A DNA stretch of 15,652 nucleotides from VGRF01 sp964460485 (GTDB lineage Bacteria > Myxococcota_A > UBA9160 > UBA6930): positions 1-15,652 of the forward strand of contig CAYWRY010000100.1 of assembly GCA_964460485.1 (NCBI GenBank), written 5' to 3'. The notes below the pieces were generated by a model, which had not been told where the DNA came from, made no database searches, and worked only from the letters and a program-made list of their open reading frames with translations. Made by a program: the position numbers and the translations under genes. This document shows, piece by piece, positions 7,231-15,348 of the stretch. Within the stretch, counting starts at the first letter, position 1. The number at the start of each line of letters is the position of its first letter.

Positions 7231-7257
7231 TTGGCACTCGCGCCACTCGACTGCCAA
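7231..7257 (+). promoter_or_regulatory. CIRCE-like operator (HrcA binding site) of groESL
   Basis: TTGGCACTC (7231-7239) and GACTGCCAA (7249-7257) are inverted arms with a nine-base spacer, the exact geometry of CIRCE (TTAGCACTC-N9-GAGTGCTAA). The left arm differs from consensus only at position 3 (A to G). The right arm carries the compensating C plus one mismatch (GACTG for GAGTG). Placed just after the candidate start point and about 60 bases before groES, it should let the HrcA repressor shut off the operon outside heat stress. No hrcA gene is in this window. Confidence 0.85.
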
Positions 7258-7309
7258 GCCCAAGGGGGCTCGGGTCCGGCGGCGCGCTTCAGCCACCCAT
7301 GAACACCGC

Positions 7310-7315
7310 AGGAGG
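7310..7315 (+). promoter_or_regulatory. groES ribosome binding site
   Basis: AGGAGG lies four bases before the ATG at 7320. It selects this start over an in-frame ATG at 7299 and over the longer open frame reaching back past 7005. Confidence 0.8.
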
Positions 7316-7319
7316 CTCC

Positions 7320-7610
7320 ATGAAGGTTCGTCCCCTCCACGACCGCATTCTGGTGAAGCGGGTCGAGGAAGAGCAGAAGACGGCGGGCGGGATCATCATC
7401 CCCGACACCGCCAAGGAGAAGCCCCAAGAGGGGCGCGTGATCGCCGTGGGCAACGGCAAGGTCACGGAAGAGGGCAAGGTCATCCCCCTCGAGGTGTCGG
7501 TCGGCGACCGCATCCTGTTCGGCAAGTACTCCGGCAGCGAGATCAACCTCGACGGCGAAGAGCACCTGATCATCCGCGAGGAAGACGTCCTCGCAGTGCT
7601 CGGCAAGTAA
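7320..7610 (+). CDS. groES: Co-chaperonin GroES (Cpn10)
   Basis: Predicted 96-residue GroES, the seven-membered lid of the GroEL folding chamber in the cytoplasm. The sequence begins MKVRPLHDRILVKRVEEEQ, the canonical N-terminus. The mobile loop follows (KTAGGIIIPDTAKEKP, about residues 20-35), whose GGIIIP binds GroEL apical domains. The beta-barrel core continues through GRVIAVGNGK and GDRILFGKYSG to IREEDVLAVLGK at the C-terminus. Length is standard. It is the first gene of a two-gene operon behind a CIRCE-like operator, and groEL begins 23 bp after its stop. Confidence 0.98.
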   Translation: MKVRPLHDRILVKRVEEEQKTAGGIIIPDTAKEKPQEGRVIAVGNGKVTEEGKVIPLEVSVGDRILFGKYSGSEINLDGEEHLIIREEDVLAVLGK

Positions 7611-7633
7611 TTCGGGACTAGGAGAACACCCCA

Positions 7634-9283
<1,650 letters not shown>

Positions 9284-9331
9284 TCCCGCCGCCGAGGCGG
9301 ACGCGCGCCGCGTGTCCGCCGAAGCAAAGCG

Positions 9332-9370
9332 AACGCCCCGGAGCGCGAGCTCCGGGGCGTTTCTCTTTCG
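9332..9370 (+). terminator. Rho-independent terminator of groESL
   Basis: AACGCCCCGGAGC (9332-9344) and GCTCCGGGGCGTT (9349-9361) pair perfectly over 13 bp around a GCGA loop, a GNRA-type tetraloop. A T-rich tail (TTTCTCTTTC) follows. It lies between the convergent groEL and cyclophilin genes. The reverse strand has a less T-rich tail (CGCTTTGCTTC), so partial bidirectional function is possible. Confidence 0.88.
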
Positions 9371-9409
9371 GGGGCGTTCGCTCGTCGGCGCCGGAAGAGC
9401 GCCGCGCGC

Positions 9410-10006
9410 CTACTTCTTCTTCCTGCGCGCGCTGACGATCGCGACCGGCTGCACGGGCACGTCGCTCATGCCCGCCTTCATGCCGGTCTGCACGGCCGCG
9501 ATCTTGTCGACCACGTCCATCCCCGCGACCACGCGGCCGAACACGGCGTAGCCCCAGCCGTCGGAGCCGGGGTAGTCGAGGAACGCGTTGTCCTTGTGGT
9601 TGATGAAGAACTGCGCGCTGGCGCTGTGCGGCGCCGAGGTGCGCGCCATGGCCAGCGTGCCGCGCAGGTTCTTCAGGCCGTTCGCCGCCTCGTTCTGGAT
9701 CGGCGCGCGCGTCTTCTTCTGCTGCATCTGGGGCGTGAAGCCGCCGCCCTGGACCATGAAGCCGCTGATCACGCGGTGAAAGATCACGCCGTCGTAGAAG
9801 CCTTCGTCCACGTACTGCAAGAAGTTCTTCGCGCTGATGGGCGCCTTTGCCTCGTCCACTTCGACTTCGATCTCGCCGAGCGTCGTCGTCAGCACGACCA
9901 CGGGCTTTCCTCCTGGCGCGCTCTGCGCGCGTGCATCGCTCGGGGCGAGGCAGAGGGCCAGCAACACGAAAGCAAGCAGGAGCGCGTTCTTCCGTCCCGT
10001 CGTCAC
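9410..10006 (-). CDS. Exported peptidyl-prolyl cis-trans isomerase, cyclophilin type
   Basis: Predicted 198-residue cyclophilin that speeds prolyl-bond isomerisation during protein folding. Residues 1-27 form a classical signal peptide (Arg/Lys start, a Leu-rich core at 9-20, and the ARA cleavage site before QS), so it should act in the periplasm. The catalytic core shows FHRVISGFMVQGGGF at 77-91, with Arg79, Phe83 and Gln86 equivalent to human CypA R55, F60 and Q63. SASAQFFIN lies at 128-136 and GYAVFGRVV at 152-160. The C-terminus ends in a basic RRKKK run. The start is GTG at 10006, chosen because the signal peptide begins there; the upstream GGGGGAT is only a fair ribosome site. The gene converges on groESL, making a local protein-folding cluster, though it has its own promoter side. 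Confidence 0.92.
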   Translation of the reverse strand: MTTGRKNALLLAFVLLALCLAPSDARAQSAPGGKPVVVLTTTLGEIEVEVDEAKAPISAKNFLQYVDEGFYDGVIFHRVISGFMVQGGGFTPQMQQKKTRAPIQNEAANGLKNLRGTLAMARTSAPHSASAQFFINHKDNAFLDYPGSDGWGYAVFGRVVAGMDVVDKIAAVQTGMKAGMSDVPVQPVAIVSARRKKK

Positions 10007-10340
10007 CCTGGATCCCCCTGCGACATCTCGTTCGCAGCGCGCGGGATTGCGCGGAGCGCGCGCATCCTAACCGTCCAAGCTCGGCTCGCCTGCCGGGCTC
10101 TGCCCGGCTTCGGCCCGCTGCGCGCCGGCTGCGCCGACTTCGTGGACGCTGGCCGGCTCGCGGCTTCCCGAGCCGCGATCGAGCGTTGCGTCGAGGACCG
10201 CCGCCGACCCTTTTCCGGCTGCCAGGGGCACTCACCTGCGGGCAGGCGCCCCGATGCGGACGCGATTTCGCACGGCTAAAACGCGCGCCTTCCGATCCAA
10301 TCCGGTGCCTCGCATTTCTCCGACGGAGGTTCGTTCGATC
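10007..10340. other. 334-bp divergent intergenic region without a recognised gene
   Basis: This stretch separates the cyclophilin start (-) from the aldolase start (+). I see no tRNA, small RNA or convincing small gene. It contains GC-rich hairpins: GCCGGGC-TCT-GCCCGGC (10092-10108), and CGGCTCG (10154-10160) pairing with CGAGCCG (10169-10175). Neither has a T tail. A short AT-richer patch with CTAAAA (10276-10281) could hold the aldolase promoter, but no -35 box stands out. Confidence 0.5.
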
Positions 10341-11258
10341 ATGAGCAAGCGCGTGAAAGAGATCCTCTCCTGGTACTCGAGCGACAGCCCCGGCACGCTG
10401 GCGAACATCGCCCGCATGCTGAACCACGGGCGGCTCGGCGGGACCGGCAAGCTCGTGATCCTGCCCGTCGACCAGGGCTTCGAGCACGGCCCCGCGCGCT
10501 CGTTCGCGAAGAACCCGAGCGGCTACGACCCGCGTTACCACTTCGAACTGGCGATCGCCGCGGGCTGCAACGCCTACGCCGCGCCGCTCGGCTTCCTCGA
10601 GGCCGGCGCCGCCGAGTTCGCGGGCGACATCCCGCTGATCCTCAAGCTCAACAACTCCGACTCGCTCTATGCCGGCGCGGATCCGTGCCCCGCGGTCACC
10701 GGCAGCGTCGACGACGCGCTGCGCCTCGGCTGCTCGGCGATCGGCTTCACGATCTATCCGGCGTCCGCCGCGCGCGACACGATGTACGCGCAGATCCGCG
10801 CGCTCTCCGAGGAGGCGAAGCGCAAGGGCCTCGCCGTCGTGGTGTGGTCCTACCCGCGCGGCTCGGGCATCTCGAAGAAGGGCGAGACGGCGGTCGACGT
10901 GGTCGCCTACGCGGCGCAGATCGCGGCGCAGCTCGGTGCGCACCTGATCAAGGTGAAGCCGCCGACGGAGCACATCGAGCAGGACGCCGCGCGCAAGGTG
11001 TACGAGAGCGAGAAGATCCCGGTAGCCACGCTCGCGGACCGCGTCCGCCACGTGGTGCAGAGCGCCTTCGCCGGCCGCCGCATCGTGATCTTCTCCGGCG
11101 GCGAGGCGAAGGGCCGCGACGAGGTGTTGAACGAGGTCCGCGGCATCGCGGAGGGCGGCGGCTTCGGCTCGATCGTCGGCCGCAACTCGTTCCAGCGCGC
11201 CAAGGCCGACGGCGTCGCGCTGCTGCACGACATCATGGACGTCTACGCGAACGCGTAG
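10341..11258 (+). CDS. fbaB: Class I fructose-bisphosphate aldolase (FbaB/DhnA type)
   Basis: Predicted 305-residue aldolase of the DeoC/LacD-related, archaeal-type class I family, cleaving fructose 1,6-bisphosphate to dihydroxyacetone phosphate and glyceraldehyde 3-phosphate through a lysine Schiff base. Motifs typical of FbaB are VDQGFEHGPARSF at 43-55, LKLNNSDSLY at 101-110, GCSAIGFTIYPAS at 130-142 and WSYPRG at 169-174. The Schiff-base strand HLIKVKPP covers 201-208, the lysine being Lys204 or Lys206. The phosphate-binding end is FSGGEAKG and then GGGFGSIVGRN. ATG 10341 was chosen because homologues begin near MSKRVKEIL. A GGAGG lies about twelve bases upstream, rather distant. The 29-residue upstream extension to 10254 has no family resemblance. 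It converges on the DUF4388 gene with an 18-bp gap. A related sugar-phosphate aldolase of the same family is the main alternative. Confidence 0.92.
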   Translation: MSKRVKEILSWYSSDSPGTLANIARMLNHGRLGGTGKLVILPVDQGFEHGPARSFAKNPSGYDPRYHFELAIAAGCNAYAAPLGFLEAGAAEFAGDIPLILKLNNSDSLYAGADPCPAVTGSVDDALRLGCSAIGFTIYPASAARDTMYAQIRALSEEAKRKGLAVVVWSYPRGSGISKKGETAVDVVAYAAQIAAQLGAHLIKVKPPTEHIEQDAARKVYESEKIPVATLADRVRHVVQSAFAGRRIVIFSGGEAKGRDEVLNEVRGIAEGGGFGSIVGRNSFQRAKADGVALLHDIMDVYANA

Positions 11259-11276
11259 GGCGCGGGCGATCCGCCG

Positions 11277-12965
11277 CTACTTGGGCGCCTTGGCTCCCCG
11301 CAGCTGCGCGATTCCTTTCTTCGCGTCCTCGTCGTTCGGGTCGCGCAGGAGCGCGAGCTCGAACTCGCGCGCGGCGCCGGCAGCGTCGCCGTCGTCCAGC
11401 AGCAGGCGGCCGAGGATGGTGTGCGGCTTCCCGGCGCGCGGATCCGCCTCCACCATCTTGCGCGCGCAGGCGATCGCCTTGGCGCGCGCGATGCGCTGCG
11501 CGACGCGGGCTGCCAGGTAAGCCGTCCACGCCTCGTGCATGCGGTACTCGGGCTCGTTGGGCTGCAGCGCGACGGCCTGCTGCAGCGCGGCGAGCGCCTC
11601 CGTGAACTTCTCCCGATCCGCGAGCTTGCGCGCGTGCTGGAAGAGTCGCTCCGCCTCGAGGCGCGTCTTCGCCTCGTCGCGGCGCGCCGCGCTCTTCACC
11701 GGCGCGTCGTCCGCGCCCGCCGCACTCGCCGTGCCGGTCGCGCCGCCGGCGCGGGCCGCGGGCTGCGGCTTGCGCGCCACCACCTCGCGCGCGAACTCGG
11801 TCAGCGGGCGGCGCACCAGCGCGACGCGCGCCACCTGGCTCGGCTTCGGCGTCGGCTGCGCCGTCGTCGTCTCCGCCTGCGGAACGAGCGCGCCGACGAG
11901 CGCCAGCGCTGCGAGCGCCGCGCGCGCGCCCTCGTTGCTGCGCCAGAGCTCGGCGACGCTGCTCGCGCGTCCCAGCGCCGCCGCGAGCCTTCGATCCTCG
12001 TCGGAGAGCCGCAGAGCCGGCGCGGGATCGCGCAGGCGCATGCGCGCGCCCGCGATCGGCATGAGCAGCGCGCTCTGCTCGTCGGCGGTGAAGTGGCGCT
12101 TCACGCACTCGACGAGCAGCGCGGGGAAGGGCGGCACCGCGAGCGGCTCGATGGTCGGCGGCAACTCCGCCGCCGGCTCGAAGGCGAGCTCGACGCGACT
12201 CGCGGCGAACGTCTCGACGATCTTCTCGCCCGCTTGCCGCGACAGGGCTTGGTAGACGTCCACGGGCTTCATCAAGCCCAGCTCGATCAGCACCTCGCCC
12301 ATGCGCTGGTGCTCGTTGTCGATCACGTGCTCCGTCATGCGCTGGATCACGCGCTCGTAGTCGCGCTCGCTGAGCGCTCCGGTGCGTACCAGCAGCCGAC
12401 CGAGCGAGTCGCGCAGCGAGCCGCCCTCGACGCTGATCGGTGCGCCGCGGCGCACGTAGATGAGCGTGATCACCGCGTCGGCGCTCACCTCGAGCACGCC
12501 CGTCTCCGCGCGCTCCGCGATGTCGACCAGCACGTTCGCGAAGCCGCGGCGGTCGACGCTGGCGTCGGGCTCGCCGGCCGGGCTCGCCTCGATCAGCTCG
12601 CGCACCAGCGCGGCCAGCTTCCGGCCGTCGACGGGCCGCACGATGCAGCGCGCCGGCCGCGCGTCCGCGGGCAGCGCGCCGAGCACTTCGCGCGTGCGGT
12701 CGATCGTGTCGATCACGAGGATCGGCGGGCAGCCGGGCACCGCAGACAGCGCTGCGCACGAGCCGACCGCCTCGGCGTCGGGCAGCGGATGGGAGACCAC
12801 GACCGCGTCGAAGGGCTGCTTGTGCAGCGCCTCGCACGCGCCCGTCACCGTCTTCGCGAGCGCCACCGCCACCCGCTCCCGCGCGAGCGGGCCGCCGAGC
12901 GTCTTCACTTCGTCCCCGCGCGCGGTGACCAGCAGGACGCGCGTCGGGCTCGCGACGGACGACAC
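11277..12965 (-). CDS. Pseudo-receiver / DUF4388 (PATAN) / TPR-like protein
   Basis: Predicted 562-residue multidomain protein. Residues 8-125 have a receiver-like layout (TRVLLVTARG, FDAVVVSHPLPD, ILVIDT, CIVRPVDG). However, the phosphoacceptor position is Ser58, the N-terminal acidic pair is missing and the conserved Lys is Arg110, so phosphorylation is unlikely. Residues about 140-265 match DUF4388/PATAN (GVLEVSADAVITLIYVRRG, then GRLLVRTGALSERDYERV and MGEVLIELGLM), a module common in deltaproteobacterial signalling and gliding proteins. An Ala/Pro-rich linker precedes a C-terminal TPR-like helical region from about 438, with two or three repeat-like units ending in LLRDPNDEDA. A scaffold or regulatory role is inference. 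The start is GTG 12965, preceded by GGAGGGA; the open frame to 13157 is Arg/Pro-rich and unlike the family. It is divergent from asnS. Confidence 0.78.
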   Translation of the reverse strand: MSSVASPTRVLLVTARGDEVKTLGGPLARERVAVALAKTVTGACEALHKQPFDAVVVSHPLPDAEAVGSCAALSAVPGCPPILVIDTIDRTREVLGALPADARPARCIVRPVDGRKLAALVRELIEASPAGEPDASVDRRGFANVLVDIAERAETGVLEVSADAVITLIYVRRGAPISVEGGSLRDSLGRLLVRTGALSERDYERVIQRMTEHVIDNEHQRMGEVLIELGLMKPVDVYQALSRQAGEKIVETFAASRVELAFEPAAELPPTIEPLAVPPFPALLVECVKRHFTADEQSALLMPIAGARMRLRDPAPALRLSDEDRRLAAALGRASSVAELWRSNEGARAALAALALVGALVPQAETTTAQPTPKPSQVARVALVRRPLTEFAREVVARKPQPAARAGGATGTASAAGADDAPVKSAARRDEAKTRLEAERLFQHARKLADREKFTEALAALQQAVALQPNEPEYRMHEAWTAYLAARVAQRIARAKAIACARKMVEADPRAGKPHTILGRLLLDDGDAAGAAREFELALLRDPNDEDAKKGIAQLRGAKAPK

Positions 12966-12980
12966 CGTCTCCCTCCCTCG
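12966..12980 (-). promoter_or_regulatory. Ribosome binding site deciding the GTG start of the DUF4388 protein
   Basis: The minus strand reads GAGGGAGGGAGACG immediately before GTG 12965, a purine-rich Shine-Dalgarno at suitable spacing. It supports this start over the upstream in-frame codons. Confidence 0.6.
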
Positions 12981-13110
12981 GCCTGCGCATCGGCCGGGCG
13001 CCGCGAAAACTCGACCGGCCTCCGCCGGGTCTGCGTTCGGCTTGCGCGCGGGTTGCCGGCGCGCACGCGGCCCGCCAGAGCGCGGCCGGCTGCTATCTCC
13101 CGCGCCCGAG

Positions 13111-13116
13111 AGGAGG
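13111..13116 (+). promoter_or_regulatory. asnS ribosome binding site
   Basis: AGGAGG lies six bases before ATG 13123 and fixes the asnS start. The open reading frame extends far upstream, through the divergent gene, without meaning. TGCTATCT at 13091-13098 is a possible extended -10 element, but no -35 box accompanies it. Confidence 0.75.
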
Positions 13117-13122
13117 CGTGCG

Positions 13123-14463
13123 ATGGCCGGCGAGCGTGTGCGGCAGCTCCTTTCCACCGGCGAGCCCGGAGCGCGAGTGCGCGCGCAGGGCTGGCTGCGT
13201 TCCGCCCGACACTCGAAGGGCGTCTCGTTCTTCGATCTCTCGGACGGCTCGTGCCTGGCCGGCCTCCAGGTCGTCGTGGATCCGAGCCTCGCGAACTACG
13301 AGCGCGAGCTGAAGGGGCTGGGCACGGGCGCTGCGCTCGACGTGGAGGGCGAGCTGGTCGCGTCGCCCGCGCAGGGCCAGCGCGTCGAGCTGCGCGCGTC
13401 GCGCGTCGAGGTCGTGGGCGACGCGCCGCCCGAGTACCCGCTGCAGAAGAAGCGCCACGGCTTCGAGTACCTGCGCACGATCGCGCACCTGCGCCCGCGC
13501 ACGAACACGATCGGCGCGGTGTGGCGCGTGCGGAACGAGGCGGCGCGCGCGATCCACGAGTTCTTCCAGGCGCGCGGCTTCGTCTGGCTGCACACGCCGA
13601 TCCTCACCGCCGCCGACGCCGAGGGCGCGGGCGAGATGTTCGAGATCGCCGGCTCGGCAGAGTTCTTCGGCCGCACCGCGCGCCTCACGGTCTCCGGCCA
13701 GCTCGAGGGCGAGATCGGCGCGCTCGCGCTGAAGGACATCTACACCTTCGGCCCGACTTTCCGCGCCGAGAACTCCAACACCAGCCGCCATCTCGCCGAG
13801 TTCTGGATGGTGGAGCCGGAGATGGCGTTCTGCGATCTCGACGGCAACGCCGCGCTCGCCGAGGAGTTCCTCAAGTTCGTGCTCGCGCGCGTGCTCGAGC
13901 GCAGCGCCGAGGACATGCGCTTCTTCGACGAGCGCATCCAGAAGGGCGTGGTGCAGAACCTCGAGCACGTGGTCGCCGCGCCGTTCGCGCGCATGACCTA
14001 CGCCGAGGCGATCGCTGCGCTCGAGAAGAGCGGCAAGCAGTTCGAGTTCCCGGTGCGCTGGGGCATCGACCTGCAGAGCGAGCACGAGCGCTGGCTGTGC
14101 GAAGAGCACGTGAAGCGGCCGCTCGTCGTCACCGACTACCCGGCGGCCATCAAGGCTTTCTACATGTTCCAGAACGACGACGGGAAGACCGTGCGCGCGA
14201 TGGACGTGCTCGCGCCCGGCATCGGCGAGATCATCGGCGGCTCGCAGCGCGAGCACCGCGAGGAGCGCCTCGCCGCGCGCATCGAAGCGCAGGGCATGAG
14301 CCGCGAGGAGCTGTGGTGGTACCTCGAGCTGCGCCGCTACGGCTCGGTGCCCCACGCGGGCTTCGGGCTCGGCTTCGAGCGCCTCGTCCAGTACGCGACG
14401 GGCATGGCGAACATCCGCGACGTGATTCCCTTCCCGCGCGTGCCGGGGTCGTGCGAGTTCTGA
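13123..14463 (+). CDS. asnS: Asparagine--tRNA ligase (AsnRS)
   Basis: Predicted 446-residue class IIb aminoacyl-tRNA synthetase charging tRNA-Asn with asparagine in the cytoplasm. An N-terminal OB-fold anticodon-binding domain covers about residues 15-100 (RAQGWLRSARHSKGVSFFDL). A hinge (KRHGFEYLRTIAHLRPRTN) and the class II catalytic domain follow. Motif 2 contains FRAENSNTSRHLAEFWMVE at 213-231, diagnostic for AsnRS against AspRS. MDVLAPGIGEIIGGSQRE and motif 3 (GFGLGFERL, from 413) complete the active site. The C-terminus VIPFPRVPGSCEF matches the family. It is about 20 residues shorter than E. coli AsnRS (466), explained by loss of an insertion before the FFG segment near 181. AsnRS implies direct charging of tRNA-Asn. 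A 255-bp gap separates it from tetR. Confidence 0.97.
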   Translation: MAGERVRQLLSTGEPGARVRAQGWLRSARHSKGVSFFDLSDGSCLAGLQVVVDPSLANYERELKGLGTGAALDVEGELVASPAQGQRVELRASRVEVVGDAPPEYPLQKKRHGFEYLRTIAHLRPRTNTIGAVWRVRNEAARAIHEFFQARGFVWLHTPILTAADAEGAGEMFEIAGSAEFFGRTARLTVSGQLEGEIGALALKDIYTFGPTFRAENSNTSRHLAEFWMVEPEMAFCDLDGNAALAEEFLKFVLARVLERSAEDMRFFDERIQKGVVQNLEHVVAAPFARMTYAEAIAALEKSGKQFEFPVRWGIDLQSEHERWLCEEHVKRPLVVTDYPAAIKAFYMFQNDDGKTVRAMDVLAPGIGEIIGGSQREHREERLAARIEAQGMSREELWWYLELRRYGSVPHAGFGLGFERLVQYATGMANIRDVIPFPRVPGSCEF

Positions 14464-14489
14464 GCCCGCGGCAGGTGGGCAGAGGGGCC

Positions 14490-14522
14490 GCGCAGGCTCC
14501 GGCGGAGACCTGGAGGCTGCGC
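14490..14522 (+). terminator. Weak hairpin downstream of asnS
   Basis: GCGCAGGCTCC (14490-14500) and GGAGGCTGCGC (14512-14522) pair with a single mismatch around an 11-base loop, 27 bases after the asnS stop. No T tract follows, so if it terminates transcription it would act with Rho or only as a 3' stabiliser. Confidence 0.3.
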
Positions 14523-14647
14523 CGCCTTCGTCGCCGATCTTCTGGGATTCCGGGCCACTCGCCGCCGAGCTGCGCATGCCGGAGCGGGGGCCGCGGGCAC
14601 GCCGGGCAGCGATTTTGCGCTCGCCTTCCGGCCGCGGCTTGCCGTTG

Positions 14648-14678
14648 TAACGGCGTTATCTAACCTGAACGACGTTCA
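14648..14678. promoter_or_regulatory. Two matching palindromes upstream of tetR, candidate operator
   Basis: TAACGGCGTTA (14648-14658) and TGAACGACGTTCA (14666-14678) are both odd-centred palindromes sharing the core AACGnCGTT. Their centres (14653 and 14672) are 19 bp apart. They lie in an AT-richer island 41 bp or more before the tetR start, where a TetR dimer would be expected to bind and autoregulate. A weak promoter (TTGCCG 14639-14644, 16 bases, TAACCT 14661-14666) would be covered by both sites. Confidence 0.45.
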
Positions 14679-14718
14679 ACGCGCCGCGTGCGCCCGCGCC
14701 GCGCCGGACACTCTCCCG

Positions 14719-15348
14719 ATGTCGACCGAAGCCCACGAGCAACGCCGCGAGGCGCAACGCGACCTCGCGCGCCGCGCGATCCTCGACGCGACCCAGGAGC
14801 TGCTGCTCGAGGTCGGCTACGACGAGTTCTCGATCCGCCGCTTGGTGGAGCGCTGCGGCTACGCCGCGCCCTCGATCTACCACTACTTCGGCGACAAGGA
14901 CGGCCTGCTCGACGCGCTGATCGACGAGCGTTTCGCGAAGCTCACCGCGCAGCTGAAGCGCGTGCCGCGCGGGCCCGATCCGGTCGCCAACATTCGCGGG
15001 CTCGCGCTCGCGTTCGTGCGCTTCGGCTTGAAGAACCCCGAGCACTTCCGCTTACTCTTCACGCCGCGCGCCGGAGACCAGAAGCCGCCGCCTTCGGGCG
15101 AAGAAGCTCGCAAGTTCCTCGAGGCCACGCTGACCGCGCTCTGGGAGAGGGGTCGGCTGCACACGGGCGACCCCCAGACCGCCGGGCAGGCGCTCTCGGT
15201 GCTGTGCACGGGCCTGGTGTGGAGCCGCATCGCCCGCCCCGACTACGCGTGGGGGAAGACGCTCGCCGAAGACGCGATCGACGCACTGTTGCGTGGACTG
15301 GTCGCTCCCGACGCCGCCGCGACTCGCAGTGCAGGAGAGAACTCATGA
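14719..15348 (+). CDS. TetR/AcrR family transcriptional regulator
   Basis: Predicted 209-residue DNA-binding repressor. The N-terminal helix-turn-helix (FSIRRLVERCGYAAPSIYHYF, residues 37-57, with GDKDGLLDALI after it) is typical TetR. The C-terminal ligand/dimer domain starts near residue 75, with FVRFGLKNPEHFRLLF, a segment common in TetR proteins with a WHG-like C-terminal domain. The inducer is unknown. Its stop codon overlaps the start of the membrane-fusion lipoprotein gene (ATGA), so regulator and pump subunit are translationally coupled. It probably represses its own operon through the palindromes upstream. ATG 14719 is the first start and gives the usual short, polar N-terminal tail; no strong Shine-Dalgarno precedes it. 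Confidence 0.92.
   Translation: MSTEAHEQRREAQRDLARRAILDATQELLLEVGYDEFSIRRLVERCGYAAPSIYHYFGDKDGLLDALIDERFAKLTAQLKRVPRGPDPVANIRGLALAFVRFGLKNPEHFRLLFTPRAGDQKPPPSGEEARKFLEATLTALWERGRLHTGDPQTAGQALSVLCTGLVWSRIARPDYAWGKTLAEDAIDALLRGLVAPDAAATRSAGENS

Noticed and set aside
4460..7246. 928-codon open frame on the minus strand across the crotonase, Nudix and aminotransferase genes
   Set aside because: It has Arg-rich, low-complexity composition with no recognisable motif and lies antisense to, or in a shifted frame of, three genes with clear catalytic motifs.
10092..10175. GC-rich hairpins in the cyclophilin-aldolase intergenic region as a small RNA or tRNA
   Set aside because: There is no tRNA arm pattern, no T tail and no promoter that would define an RNA gene. 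Such stems are frequent at this base composition.
11421..14663. 1080-codon open frame on the plus strand spanning the DUF4388 gene and asnS
   Set aside because: It overlaps two well-supported genes in another frame or strand, is dominated by Arg/Ala/Gly/Leu and shows no domain. Such long open frames are expected opposite or beside genes in DNA this GC-rich.
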